Shown: positions 18,233 through 26,609 of the stretch, one piece after another
Numbering within the stretch: the stretch's first letter is position 1
Layout: each line of letters starts with the position of its first letter
DNA from: Thermopolyspora sp040678635
Lineage (GTDB): Bacteria; Actinomycetota; Actinomycetes; Streptosporangiales; Streptosporangiaceae
Direction of reading: 5' to 3'
Assembly: GCF_040678635.1 (NCBI RefSeq)
Contig: NZ_JBFATZ010000003.1
Span: 62,001-126,000 of the forward strand
Length of the DNA stretch: 64,000 nt
The notes under the pieces: model-generated
Database searches by the model: none
What the model was told of the DNA's origin: nothing
The model's input: only the letters and a program-made list of their open reading frames with translations
Position numbers and translations under genes: made by a program

Positions 18233-18498
18233 CAGTCCCACGCCCTCAGCAGGAGCCAGCCCTCGCTGGCGGTGTCATAGCGCAGTTCGTAGGTGCCCAC
18301 GTCCTTGCCGGGGCTCGCCTCGACCCGCCAGAACCGGCGCTCGCCCGGGTCGGTCTCGGAGGTCTTCCACCATTCCCGGGCCACCACCCAGTGTTCGAGC
18401 ACCTGGCGGACGACGTAGAGCCGGTCGCGCCAGACGAACTGGATGGGCTCGCCGTCTCGCGTCCACACCTCGATGGGGTCGCCGTAAAGTCTGCTCAA
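18232..18498 (-). CDS. DUF6504 family protein, mutasome-associated
   Basis: The 88-residue protein is rich in Trp and Arg (DPIEVW, PIQFVWRDRLYVV, EWWKT, RRFWRVEA, GWLLLRAWD). It is typical of the small DUF6504 proteins encoded between imuB and dnaE2 in actinobacteria. TTG 18498 is selected because GGGAG lies ten bases upstream and because the LexA-type box at 18565-18580 would otherwise fall inside the coding region (a longer frame reaches ATG 18606). The stop overlaps the dnaE2 start. Its function is undetermined, perhaps a DnaE2 accessory factor. Confidence 0.75.
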   Translation of the reverse strand: MSRLYGDPIEVWTRDGEPIQFVWRDRLYVVRQVLEHWVVAREWWKTSETDPGERRFWRVEASPGKDVGTYELRYDTASEGWLLLRAWD

Positions 18499-18963
18499 GA
18501 CGGTTCGTCTCCCTGTGGCCTGCTGCGGAGCCACCCGGGGGAAGAACGGGCGTCGACGGATACATCGAACATATGTTCCCAGCGGCCGGGATGCAAGTCG
18601 CGACACGCCGCCCCCGGGATGCCGGCTTCGAGGCCGACTTCGAGGCCGACTTCAGGGCCGACACGGGCCACGCACGCCCGCCGCCCGGCCGGCGACCACC
18701 CGAGCGCCGCTCGACCCCGATCACCGTGGGTTCCGATACGGCGCAGGCCCTGTCCGAAAACCGTGGCGCCTCGGCCCCCTCCCGACCCCACGCCCTACCC
18801 CGCGGCAAACCGCTCTTTCGGAAAACAGGAGGACGGTCAGTATCTGTTCACAGAACCGCAACCGTTGTGCGACTTACTTGGTCTGGCTTTGGTCGCGCGA
18901 TTTCGCCTACGTTCAGCGCACCAGTACGTGTTTTACGTGCGCTAGAGGTTCCTGGAGGCCTGC
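18499..18963. other. Divergent intergenic region between the dnaE2 operon and the ABC importer
   Basis: These 465 bases hold the LexA-type box, a short 12-bp repeat run (18620-18661, three units of CTTCGAGGCCGA with diverged edges) and the start region of the importer. The last 130 bases are AT-richer, as expected for a promoter. No further gene with ribosome site and coding character was seen. Confidence 0.6.
18565..18580 (-). promoter_or_regulatory. LexA (SOS) box of the DUF6504-dnaE2 operon
   Basis: TCGAAC, ATAT, GTTCCC matches the actinobacterial SOS box TCGAAC-N4-GTTCGA at all positions except the last two. It is the only such site seen in this region and lies 67 bases upstream of the operon's first start codon. 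Confidence 0.75.
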
Positions 18964-20130
18964 GTGCTTTCGTCCCGCATTACGTCCGGCTCCCGTCTTC
19001 TGGGACTGGCCGCCACCCTGACCGTGGCCGTGTCGCTCACCGCGGCCTGCGGATCCGCCCCCACCGAGCAGGCCGGTACGGCTAGCGCCTCGAAAGCCGC
19101 CACGGCGACCTCCGCGCAGGATCTCGGCGGCATGGACGCGCTGATCGCCGAGGCCAAGAAGGAGGGCCAGCTCAACGTCATCGCGCTGCCGCCGGACTGG
19201 GCCAACTACGGCGAGCTGATCTCCACATTCAAGACCAAGTACGGCATCAAGATCAACGAGGAGAACCCCGACGGGTCCAGCTCCGACGAGATCACCGCCG
19301 TGAAGACGCGCAAGGGCCAGGACCGGGCGCCCGACGTGCTCGACCTCGGCCAGGCGTTCGCGCTCAGCGGGGCGGCCGAGGGCCTGTTCGCGCCGTACAA
19401 GGTCGCCACCTGGGACAAGCTGCCCGCCGGGCTGAAGGACCCGAACGGCAACTGGTACAACGACTACGGCGGCTACATCTCCATCGGCTGCGACGCCAAG
19501 GCGGTCGGGACCTGCCCGAAGACCTTCGCCGACCTGCTCAAGCCCGAGTACAAGGGCAAGGTCGCGCTGAACGGCAACCCGACCAAGTCCGGCTCGGCGT
19601 TCGCCGGCGTGTTCGCCGCCTCGCTCGCCAACGGCGGGTCCTTCGACGACATCCAGCCCGGCCTCGACTTCTTCAAGAAGCTCAAGGAGTCCGGCAACTT
19701 CAACCCGGTCGAGACGACCACGGCGACCGTCGAGAAGGGCGAGACGCCGATCAGCATCGACTGGGACTACCTCAACGCCAAGTACGCCGACGAGTTCAAC
19801 GCCAAGGGCCTGGACTGGCAGGTCGTGGTGCCGACCGACGGGCAGTACGCCGCGTACTACGCCCAGGCGATCAACAAGGACGCGCCGCACCCGGCCGCCG
19901 CGCGGCTGTGGATGGAGTTCCTCTACAGCCCCGAGGGCCAGAACCTCTACCTGAAGGGGTACGCGCGGCCGGCGCTGCTGCCCGCCATGGAGGCCGACAA
20001 GACCGCCGACGCCGCCCTGGTGGCCAAGCTGCCCAAGGTCGAGGGCACCCCGACGTTCCCGACCGAGGCGCAGGTGAAGAAGGCCCAGGAGGCCATCGCC
20101 ACCGGCTGGTCCGCGGCCGTCGCCGGATGA
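18964..20130 (+). CDS. ABC transporter substrate-binding lipoprotein (spermidine/Fe3+/phosphonate type)
   Basis: The 388-residue protein has a lipoprotein signal (LAATLTVAVSLTAACG, lipobox cysteine about 30), a linker, and a family-1 solute-binding fold with ALIAEAKKEGQLNVIALPPDW, DVLDLGQAFA and a C-terminal YSPEGQNLYLKGYARPAL. This is the PotD/AfuA/PhnS class of periplasmic-type receptors, anchored to the outer face of the membrane. GTG 18964 has GGAGG five bases upstream. Its stop overlaps the first permease start (ATGA). The ligand cannot be assigned. Confidence 0.88.
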   Translation: MLSSRITSGSRLLGLAATLTVAVSLTAACGSAPTEQAGTASASKAATATSAQDLGGMDALIAEAKKEGQLNVIALPPDWANYGELISTFKTKYGIKINEENPDGSSSDEITAVKTRKGQDRAPDVLDLGQAFALSGAAEGLFAPYKVATWDKLPAGLKDPNGNWYNDYGGYISIGCDAKAVGTCPKTFADLLKPEYKGKVALNGNPTKSGSAFAGVFAASLANGGSFDDIQPGLDFFKKLKESGNFNPVETTTATVEKGETPISIDWDYLNAKYADEFNAKGLDWQVVVPTDGQYAAYYAQAINKDAPHPAAARLWMEFLYSPEGQNLYLKGYARPALLPAMEADKTADAALVAKLPKVEGTPTFPTEAQVKKAQEAIATGWSAAVAG

Positions 20131-20999
20131 CGGGCAGGCCGGGAAGGACCCGGACCGGGCGCGGGCCGCTGGCACGCGTCCGGTCGGCGGGCTGGCTCGC
20201 CGCGGTCCCGCTGCTCGTCTTCTACGCGGTGGTGTTCGGCGGGCCCGCGATCATGATTCTCATCGGGGCGTTCACCGTCCAGGGAGAGCCGGGCCTCGGC
20301 AACATGGTCGAGTCGCTGCAGGGCGGCTATCTCGTCGCGCTGATCGGCAGCGTGCAGCTGTCGGCCGTGGTGGCGATCGCGGGGGCGGTGCTGGGGACGT
20401 TCCTCGCCCAGGCGGTGGTGACCTCGCGGTCCCGGCTGCTGCGCGAGGGCGTGCTCACCGCCTCCGGGGTGCTCGCCAACTTCGGCGGGGTGCCGCTCGC
20501 CTTCCTGTGGATCGCCACGCTGGGCAACGCCGGGGTCGTCACGACCTCGCTGGGACTGTCCACCATCGGATGGAGTCTGTATAACTTCTGGGGTCTCGCC
20601 CTGGTCTATCTGTACTTCTCCGTGCCGCTGATGGTGCTGGTGATGGCGCCCGCGCTGGACGGGCTGCGGCCCCAGTGGCGGGAGGCGGCGCAGAACAGCG
20701 GCGCCTCCGCCTGGCAGTTCTGGCGGTGGGTCGGCATCCCGGTGCTCGCCCCGTCGCTGCTCGGCGGGGTGGTGCTGCTGTTCGGCGGGGCGTTCGCCGC
20801 GTACGCCACGGCCGCGGCGATGGTGGGCGCCACCGTGCCGCTGATCACCCTGCAGATCGGCGACGCGCTCTCCGGCAACGTGCTCGTCGGGCACGAGAAC
20901 GTGGCGCTCGCCCTCAGCCTGGACATGATCGTGGTGGCCGGCCTGGTCATGGCCGTCTACCTGCCGCTGCAACGCAGGAGCGCCCGATGGCTGCGCTGA
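20127..20999 (+). CDS. ABC importer permease 1
   Basis: The 290-residue integral membrane protein has six hydrophobic segments and the inner-membrane permease EAA motif (WREAAQNSGASAWQFWRWVGIPVLAPSLLGG, about 185-215) that contacts the ATPase. The ATG at 20127 overlaps the receptor stop codon. It forms the transmembrane pore with the second permease. Confidence 0.9.
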   Translation: MTGRPGRTRTGRGPLARVRSAGWLAAVPLLVFYAVVFGGPAIMILIGAFTVQGEPGLGNMVESLQGGYLVALIGSVQLSAVVAIAGAVLGTFLAQAVVTSRSRLLREGVLTASGVLANFGGVPLAFLWIATLGNAGVVTTSLGLSTIGWSLYNFWGLALVYLYFSVPLMVLVMAPALDGLRPQWREAAQNSGASAWQFWRWVGIPVLAPSLLGGVVLLFGGAFAAYATAAAMVGATVPLITLQIGDALSGNVLVGHENVALALSLDMIVVAGLVMAVYLPLQRRSARWLR

Positions 21000-21078
21000 C
21001 CCCGATCCGCACCACGGCCCCCACCACGGCCCACACGACGGCCCGTGAGAGGCCCGGAACGCGACGCGGGAGGGCCCG

Positions 21079-21963
21079 ATGGCCACACTGACCCCGGCCC
21101 CGGCCGTCCTCACCGACACCGCCGCCCCAGGTCCCGCCGCCACCGGGCGGGGACGCGTCCGCAAGGTGCGCGTCTGGCGGGGCGTGGTGCTGGCGGTCGC
21201 CGCGCTGTACTTCCTGGTGCCGATGCTGGCCGCGTTCGTGTTCACGGTGAACATCCCGAACGTGGGGTTCACCCTCGACGCCTACGCGCGGATCTTCACC
21301 GTGGAGGGCTTCACCGGCAGTCTGCTGCTGTCGCTTGGGCTCGCCGCCGCCACGATCGTGCTGGTGCTGGTGCTGCTGCTGCCCGCGATGCTCGCCGTAC
21401 GGCTGAGCGCGCCGAGGCTGAAGCCGCTCCTCGAGGTGCTGTGCACGCTGCCGCTCGTGGTGCCGCCGATCTCGTTCACCGCCGGGATCTACATGCTGCT
21501 GCCGTGGGCGCAGGACGTGCTGGCGCCCACGCCCTTCTACCAGACGGTCCTGGCCATCCAGAACCAGGACTTCCCGGTGGTGCTGGTGCTCGCGTACGTG
21601 GTGCTGGCGCTGCCGTTCGCGTACCGGTCGCTGGACTCGGCGCTCACCGCGATCGACGTGCGCACCCTGGTCGAGGCCGCCAGGAACTGCGGCGCGTCGT
21701 GGCCGCGCGTCATGCTGACGGTGATCGTGCCGAACATCCGGTCCGGGCTGGCGGGGGCGTCGTTCCTCACGCTCGCGCTGGTGCTCGGCGAGTACACGGT
21801 GGCGCGGCTGCTCGGCTTCCTGCCGTTCCCGGTGTGGATCGTGATGATCTCCGGGGCGCAGGCGCAGGTGTCGGTCGCGGTGTCGGTGTTCAGCCTGCTG
21901 CTCACGTGGATCCTGCTGCTCGTGGTGTCGGGCGCGGGCGTCAGGAAAGGGAGTGCGACATGA
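21079..21963 (+). CDS. ABC importer permease 2
   Basis: The 294-residue protein has six hydrophobic segments and the EAA loop (LVEAARNCGASWPRVMLTVIVPNIRSGLAGA, about 195-225). GGGAGGG lies just before ATG 21079. The last coding bases overlap the ATPase start (ATGA), so pore and motor are translated together. Confidence 0.9.
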   Translation: MATLTPAPAVLTDTAAPGPAATGRGRVRKVRVWRGVVLAVAALYFLVPMLAAFVFTVNIPNVGFTLDAYARIFTVEGFTGSLLLSLGLAAATIVLVLVLLLPAMLAVRLSAPRLKPLLEVLCTLPLVVPPISFTAGIYMLLPWAQDVLAPTPFYQTVLAIQNQDFPVVLVLAYVVLALPFAYRSLDSALTAIDVRTLVEAARNCGASWPRVMLTVIVPNIRSGLAGASFLTLALVLGEYTVARLLGFLPFPVWIVMISGAQAQVSVAVSVFSLLLTWILLLVVSGAGVRKGSAT

Positions 21964-23372
21964 CCGGGGCCCGCGTCGAGTTCAAGGGGCTGCGCCGCGC
22001 GTTCGGCGGCACCGTCGCCCTCGACGATCTTAACCTGACCATCGAGCCGGGCGAGCTGGTGGCGCTGCTCGGGCCGTCCGGGTGCGGGAAGACGACCGCG
22101 CTGCGCGTCATCGCGGGCTTCGAGCAGCCCGACGCCGGGGCGGTGCTCATCGACGGCGAGGACATCACGCGGGTGCCCGCGAACCGGCGCGACGCGGGCA
22201 TGGTGTTCCAGTCCTACAGCCTGTTCCCCAACCTCAACGCGCGCGACAACGTGTCCTTCGGGATGCGGGTGCGCAAGGTTGCGGCGGCCAAGCGGCGCGC
22301 ACGCGCGGAGGAGCTGCTCGCGCTGGTCGGGCTGCCCGAGCACGGCGACCGGTATCCGCATCAGCTCTCCGGCGGGCAGCAGCAGCGGGTCGCGCTCGCC
22401 CGCGCGCTCGCGCTGGAGCCCCGGGTGCTGCTGCTCGACGAGCCGCTGTCGGCCCTCGACGCCAAGGTGCGCGTCACGCTGCGCGAGGAGATCCGCAAGC
22501 TGCAGCTCTCCCTGCACATCACGACGATCTTCGTGACGCACGACCAGGAGGAGGCGCTGTCTATCGCCGACCGGGTCGCGGTGATGCGCGCCGGGCGGGT
22601 CGAGCAGTGCGCCACGCCGTCCGAGCTGTACGACCGGCCCGCGACGGCGTTCGTCGCCGAGTTCGTCGGCACCATGAACCATCTGCCCGGCGTCATCTCC
22701 CTGGTCCCCGCGGCCGCCGCGCCGGCGTCGGCCGCCGCCTCCGCCGGTGGCGCGGAGCCGTCGCCCGGCGCGGCCGTCTCCGAGGCCGTCTCCGAGGCCG
22801 TCTCCGAGGGCACCGCCGAAGCCGCCGCCTCCGGATCCGACGCCTCCCCCGCCTCCGACGCGTCCGACGCGGGCGGTGGCGGTGAGCGGGCCGTGGTCAC
22901 GGTGATCGGCCAGACGCTGCCGGTGGACGGGCCGGTGCCGGCGTCGCCGGAGGTGAACGTGCTGATCCGCCCCGAGGCGGTGCTCCTCACCCCCGACCCC
23001 GAGGGACCCGCCCTCATCCTCGACTCCTCCTTCCGCGGCGCCTCCGCGCGGCTGCGCCTGGAACTCGCGGACGGCACCGAGGTGCTCTCGGACGTGCCGG
23101 GCCACGACGCGGCACGGCTGGCGCCCGGAACCCGCGTATCGGTCCGGCTGGTCGACCGGCCCGTCCTCGTCGCGCCACGCCCGGCGTCCGGAGGCTCGGC
23201 TTCCGGCGGCGTGTCCGCCGCTTCCCCGGGTTCCGCCGACGCCGTTGCCGACTCGGCCGACGACGCCGAGTCCGCCGCCGGATCCTCCGAAGACTCGCCC
23301 GCCGAGTCCGCGGACGGGCCGTCCGGCGAACCCGACGCCAACGCGTCCCCCGACGTCGCCGGTGCCCGGTGA
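21960..23372 (+). CDS. ABC importer ATPase (PotA/FbpC type) with long low-complexity inserts
   Basis: The 470-residue ATPase has Walker A GPSGCGKTT (38-46), the signature LSGGQQQRVALARAL, Walker B LLLDEPLSALDA and H-loop FVTHDQEEALSIADR. A C-terminal TOBE-like domain (VNVLIRPEAVLL and following) ends with LVDRPVLVAP near residue 400. Two Ala/Ser/Asp/Glu-rich segments are unusual: about 245-310 between the nucleotide-binding and TOBE domains, encoded partly by 12-bp repeats at 22773-22808, and the last 65 residues. They add about 110-130 residues to the normal length. Confidence 0.9.
   Translation: MTGARVEFKGLRRAFGGTVALDDLNLTIEPGELVALLGPSGCGKTTALRVIAGFEQPDAGAVLIDGEDITRVPANRRDAGMVFQSYSLFPNLNARDNVSFGMRVRKVAAAKRRARAEELLALVGLPEHGDRYPHQLSGGQQQRVALARALALEPRVLLLDEPLSALDAKVRVTLREEIRKLQLSLHITTIFVTHDQEEALSIADRVAVMRAGRVEQCATPSELYDRPATAFVAEFVGTMNHLPGVISLVPAAAAPASAAASAGGAEPSPGAAVSEAVSEAVSEGTAEAAASGSDASPASDASDAGGGGERAVVTVIGQTLPVDGPVPASPEVNVLIRPEAVLLTPDPEGPALILDSSFRGASARLRLELADGTEVLSDVPGHDAARLAPGTRVSVRLVDRPVLVAPRPASGGSASGGVSAASPGSADAVADSADDAESAAGSSEDSPAESADGPSGEPDANASPDVAGAR
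22773..22808. repeat. Three 12-bp tandem repeats in the ABC ATPase insert
   Basis: Three identical units of GCCGTCTCCGAG encode AVSE three times within the low-complexity insert. Confidence 0.9.
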
Positions 23373-24234
23373 GCTGCGCGCCGTCCTGTTCGACCTGGAC
23401 GGCACGCTGGTGGACACCGAGGGACTGTGGTGGCAGGCGTACGCCGAGGTGTCCACCCGGCTCGGCGGCACCGCGACCCGCGCCGACGCCGAGTACGTGT
23501 ACGGCCGGACCATCGAGCACGCCGCCGACCATCTGCTGCGGCGGCTCCGGGACGTTCCCCCCGCCGACGGCCGGGTGGACGGACCGTACGAGGAGCGGCA
23601 CCCCCACGCGCCGGAGCCCCGGACAGGCGACCCGCCGCCCATCGCTCCCCGCTCACCGGATGCCACGGCACGATCCCGGCGAAACGAGCGGGGGCTCGGC
23701 GGCCGTGACCTTGTCGGCGACCCTGTAGGTGACCCTGTCGGCGGGCCGTACGGACCGGCCGACGACCCGGCGCGCGGGGCGCGGGGGCCGCTCGACATCG
23801 CCGGGGGCGACGAACGCGAGCGGGTGAAGGCGCTGCTCACGGACGCCTACGCCGAGCGGGTCGCCCGCGGCTTCCCGGTGCTGCCGGGTGCGGTCGAACT
23901 GCTGGACGCGCTGGCGGCCGAGGGCATCGCGACCGCGCTCGTCACCGCCTCACCCCGCTGGATCACCGACATGGTGCTGCGCCGCCTCGGCCCGGGGCGG
24001 TTCCGGGTCACGGTGACCGCCGACGACGTCCCGCGCGGCAAACCGTCGCCGGAGCCGTACCTGCTGGCGATGGCCGCGCTCGGCCTCGGCCCGGAGACGT
24101 GCGTGGCGATCGAGGACAGCCCGGCCGGCGTCGCCTCGGCCACCGCCGCCGGATGCACCGTGCTGCTGGTCGGGCACGGCGGCCTGGAGGGGCTGGATCC
24201 GCCTCGGCTGCGGGAGTTCCACGCCGACCACTAG
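23362..24234 (+). CDS. HAD-superfamily phosphatase with inserted cap region
   Basis: The 290-residue protein has HAD motif I FDLDGTLVDTEG (nucleophile and acid/base Asp near residues 10 and 12), motif II VTASPRW, the motif III lysine in GKPSPEPYLLA and motif IV AIEDSPAGVASA. This is the beta-phosphoglucomutase-like branch, which dephosphorylates small molecules. GTG 23362 overlaps the ATPase gene by 11 bases. Between residues about 63 and 155 the helical cap is interrupted by a Pro/Arg/Gly-rich stretch of 80-90 residues containing VGDPVGDPVGG. A role with the importer's substrate is possible. Confidence 0.82.
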   Translation: MPGELRAVLFDLDGTLVDTEGLWWQAYAEVSTRLGGTATRADAEYVYGRTIEHAADHLLRRLRDVPPADGRVDGPYEERHPHAPEPRTGDPPPIAPRSPDATARSRRNERGLGGRDLVGDPVGDPVGGPYGPADDPARGARGPLDIAGGDERERVKALLTDAYAERVARGFPVLPGAVELLDALAAEGIATALVTASPRWITDMVLRRLGPGRFRVTVTADDVPRGKPSPEPYLLAMAALGLGPETCVAIEDSPAGVASATAAGCTVLLVGHGGLEGLDPPRLREFHADH

Positions 24235-24254
24235 GCTGGCGGTTCACGAAAAGA

Positions 24255-26486
24255 ATGTTCGGTGACAAAGGCATCGTGGTGAACGACCTTCAACCTGGCG
24301 ATCCGCAGCACATCGGGCGGTATCGCCTGCTCGGCCGGCTGGGGCGCGGCGGCATGGGCACGGTGTACCTGGGCGAGGACCAGACCGGGCAGCGCGTCGC
24401 CGTCAAGGTGATCAACCCCGAGTACACCCAGCACGAGCAGTTCCGCATGCGGTTCCGCCGGGAGGCCGACGCGGCGCGGCGGGTGCGGCGGTTCTGCACC
24501 GCGGCCGTGCTCGACTCGGCGCTGGAGGGGGATCAGCTCTACGTCGTCACCGAGTACGTCGAGGGACGCGACCTGGAGGAGACCGTGCGGGCGTCCGGGC
24601 CGCTGCGGGGCTCCAGCCTCGACGCGCTCGCCGTGGGCGTCGCCACCGCGCTGACCGCCATCCACGGCGCGGGCATCGTGCACCGGGACCTGAAGCCGTC
24701 GAACGTCCTGCTCTCCCCGGTCGGCCCACGCGTGATCGACTTCGGCATCGCGCGGGCGCTGGACACGCTCGGCGGGGTGACCGGAACCGGGGAGATCATC
24801 GGCACCCCCCGGTACATGGCCCCCGAGGCGCTGCGGGGCGAGCCGGTGTCGCCCGCGTGCGACGTGTTCTCGTGGGGATGCCTGGTCGCGTACGCGGGCA
24901 CCGGACGCTCGCCGTTTGGCGGCGAGGGGGCGCTGCCGTCGGTGCTGTACCAGATCCTCAACAACGAGCCCGTCCTCGACGGGCTGGAGCCGAACCTGCG
25001 CGAACTGGTGGCGGCGGCGCTGTCGAAGGACCCCGCGCGGCGGCCCACCGCGCAGCAACTGCTGGACAGCATGATCGGCCGGGTGTCGCCGGAGCACGCC
25101 GAGCACTCGGTCGTGCAGGCGTGGCGGCAGGGCGGGCCGCCGTCCGCGCAGCCGGGGAACGCCCCCCGGCAGCCCACCACGCCCTACATCGGGACACTCC
25201 CCCATCAGGGCGTTCCAGGCTCGGCGGGCGGAACGTACCCGGGTGGGGCATATCCGAGCGGGCCGTTGCAGTCCGGCCCGGCGACGGGCTTCCCCGGCGC
25301 AGCGCCGTACCGAGGCGAGCCGTACCAGGGCGAGCCGTATCAGGGTGGGCTGTATCAGGGCGGGCCACGGCAAGGCGGGCCCTACCAGAGCGATCCACAG
25401 CAAGGCGGCCCGTACCAGGGCGGAACACAGCATGGCGGGCCCTACCAGAGCGAGCCACAGCAAGGCGGCCCGTACCAGGGCGGGCAGCGGCAGGGCGGCG
25501 GGCCGTACCAACCGGACGCGACCCGGCCGGGCGGTCCCTTCGAGAGCACCGGGCCACAGCATGCGGACGCGGCCTTCCAGCACGCCGCGCCGCAGCCCGG
25601 CGCGACGTACCAGCACGCCGCGCCGCAGTACCCGGCTCCGGACCGGAACACCGTGCCGCGACCGGGCGAGCCGCCCACGCCCACCACCCCCGCCACGGCG
25701 ACCTCCACCGAGCGCCGCCCGACCGACCGGCGGAAGTCGCTGATCGGCGCCGTCGTCGCCGGCCCCGTCGCCGTGGTGCTGATCATCATGGTGGTACGGC
25801 TTCTCCTGTCACCGAGCGGGCCGCCCGAGGACCTCACCCGCCTGTACGGGGACGACTTCACCCAATCGGACAGCGGATGGACCGGCAGCTACGACGGCGA
25901 CTCCCAGACCTACGGCTACGCCCCGGGCGGCTACTACGCCATGGATGTCAGCGGCACCAACTCCGAGCACCAGGAGAAGGCCCCGATCCCGTTCGTGCGC
26001 GAGCAGCCGACCACGCCGCCGAGCACCACGGACACGCCAACCCCGACGACCCCGGGCACGCTGCTGATCGGCGTGGACGCCGACCCGGGCAAGCCGTCCG
26101 GGTACGGCGAGTACGGGGTGTTCTGCCGCTCGGACGGCGACTACCGCGTCTCGCAGTACGAGTTCCTGCTCGACTCGTCGGGGAACGCCCGCATCCGCAA
26201 GGTCGTCAAAGGCTCCGGCGGCAACATCGCCGACCCCGTCAAGGTCGACGGCCAGCCCGCCAAGGCCCGGATCCAGGTGGAGTGCGAATCCGAGGGCGCG
26301 GCCGTACACCTGAAGATGTGGGTGGACGGGGAGCAGGTGCACGACGTCACGGACGAGGTCGGCCTGCGCAACGGCGACATCGGCCTGCTGGCCCGGGTGC
26401 CCGAGAACGGCGACTCGGTGCTGAAAATGCGCTACGACAACTTCACCCTGCACGGGCCGAAGCAGGGCGCGTCCGCCTCGGACTGA
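24255..26486 (+). CDS. Transmembrane Ser/Thr protein kinase with Gly/Gln/Tyr repeat linker
   Basis: The 743-residue Hanks-type kinase has a glycine loop GRGGMGTVY (30-38), the VAVK lysine (51), HRDLKPSN (about 142), DFG (about 163) and APE in the N-terminal 280 residues. A Pro/Gly/Gln/Tyr-rich linker (about 290-480) follows, with repeats of YQGGP/QQGGP type. One transmembrane helix (LIGAVVAGPVAVVLIIMVVRLLL, about 496-518) leads to an extracytoplasmic domain (525-743) with a beta-sandwich look (VFCRSDGDYRVSQYEF, VHLKMWVDGEQVH). It senses an outside signal and phosphorylates cytoplasmic targets. The ATG at 24255 lacks a strong ribosome site; GTG codons ten bases on are alternatives. Confidence 0.88.
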   Translation: MFGDKGIVVNDLQPGDPQHIGRYRLLGRLGRGGMGTVYLGEDQTGQRVAVKVINPEYTQHEQFRMRFRREADAARRVRRFCTAAVLDSALEGDQLYVVTEYVEGRDLEETVRASGPLRGSSLDALAVGVATALTAIHGAGIVHRDLKPSNVLLSPVGPRVIDFGIARALDTLGGVTGTGEIIGTPRYMAPEALRGEPVSPACDVFSWGCLVAYAGTGRSPFGGEGALPSVLYQILNNEPVLDGLEPNLRELVAAALSKDPARRPTAQQLLDSMIGRVSPEHAEHSVVQAWRQGGPPSAQPGNAPRQPTTPYIGTLPHQGVPGSAGGTYPGGAYPSGPLQSGPATGFPGAAPYRGEPYQGEPYQGGLYQGGPRQGGPYQSDPQQGGPYQGGTQHGGPYQSEPQQGGPYQGGQRQGGGPYQPDATRPGGPFESTGPQHADAAFQHAAPQPGATYQHAAPQYPAPDRNTVPRPGEPPTPTTPATATSTERRPTDRRKSLIGAVVAGPVAVVLIIMVVRLLLSPSGPPEDLTRLYGDDFTQSDSGWTGSYDGDSQTYGYAPGGYYAMDVSGTNSEHQEKAPIPFVREQPTTPPSTTDTPTPTTPGTLLIGVDADPGKPSGYGEYGVFCRSDGDYRVSQYEFLLDSSGNARIRKVVKGSGGNIADPVKVDGQPAKARIQVECESEGAAVHLKMWVDGEQVHDVTDEVGLRNGDIGLLARVPENGDSVLKMRYDNFTLHGPKQGASASD
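25308..25510. repeat. Degenerate 15-bp tandem repeats in the kinase linker
   Basis: About thirteen units of five residues (YQGEP, YQGGL, YQGGP, RQGGP, YQSDP, QQGGP, YQGGT and so on) follow each other. Many carry the shared CCGTACCAGGGCG core. Confidence 0.85.
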
Positions 26487-26609
26487 TCACCGCCCCGCAC
26501 AGGTCGCGAGCGCCGTCCCCCCGGACTGATCGCCGCCCCGCAAGGGTGGCGGGTGTCGCCATCGGGCAGGATGTTCCGCATCGCAATCTTGTGAAGGAGT
26601 GGAGGCATC

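Noticed and set aside
14078..18280. Very long plus-strand open frame (1400 codons) opposite dnaE2
   Set aside because: High-GC shadow; no domain pattern, and dnaE2 on the other strand has all polymerase motifs.
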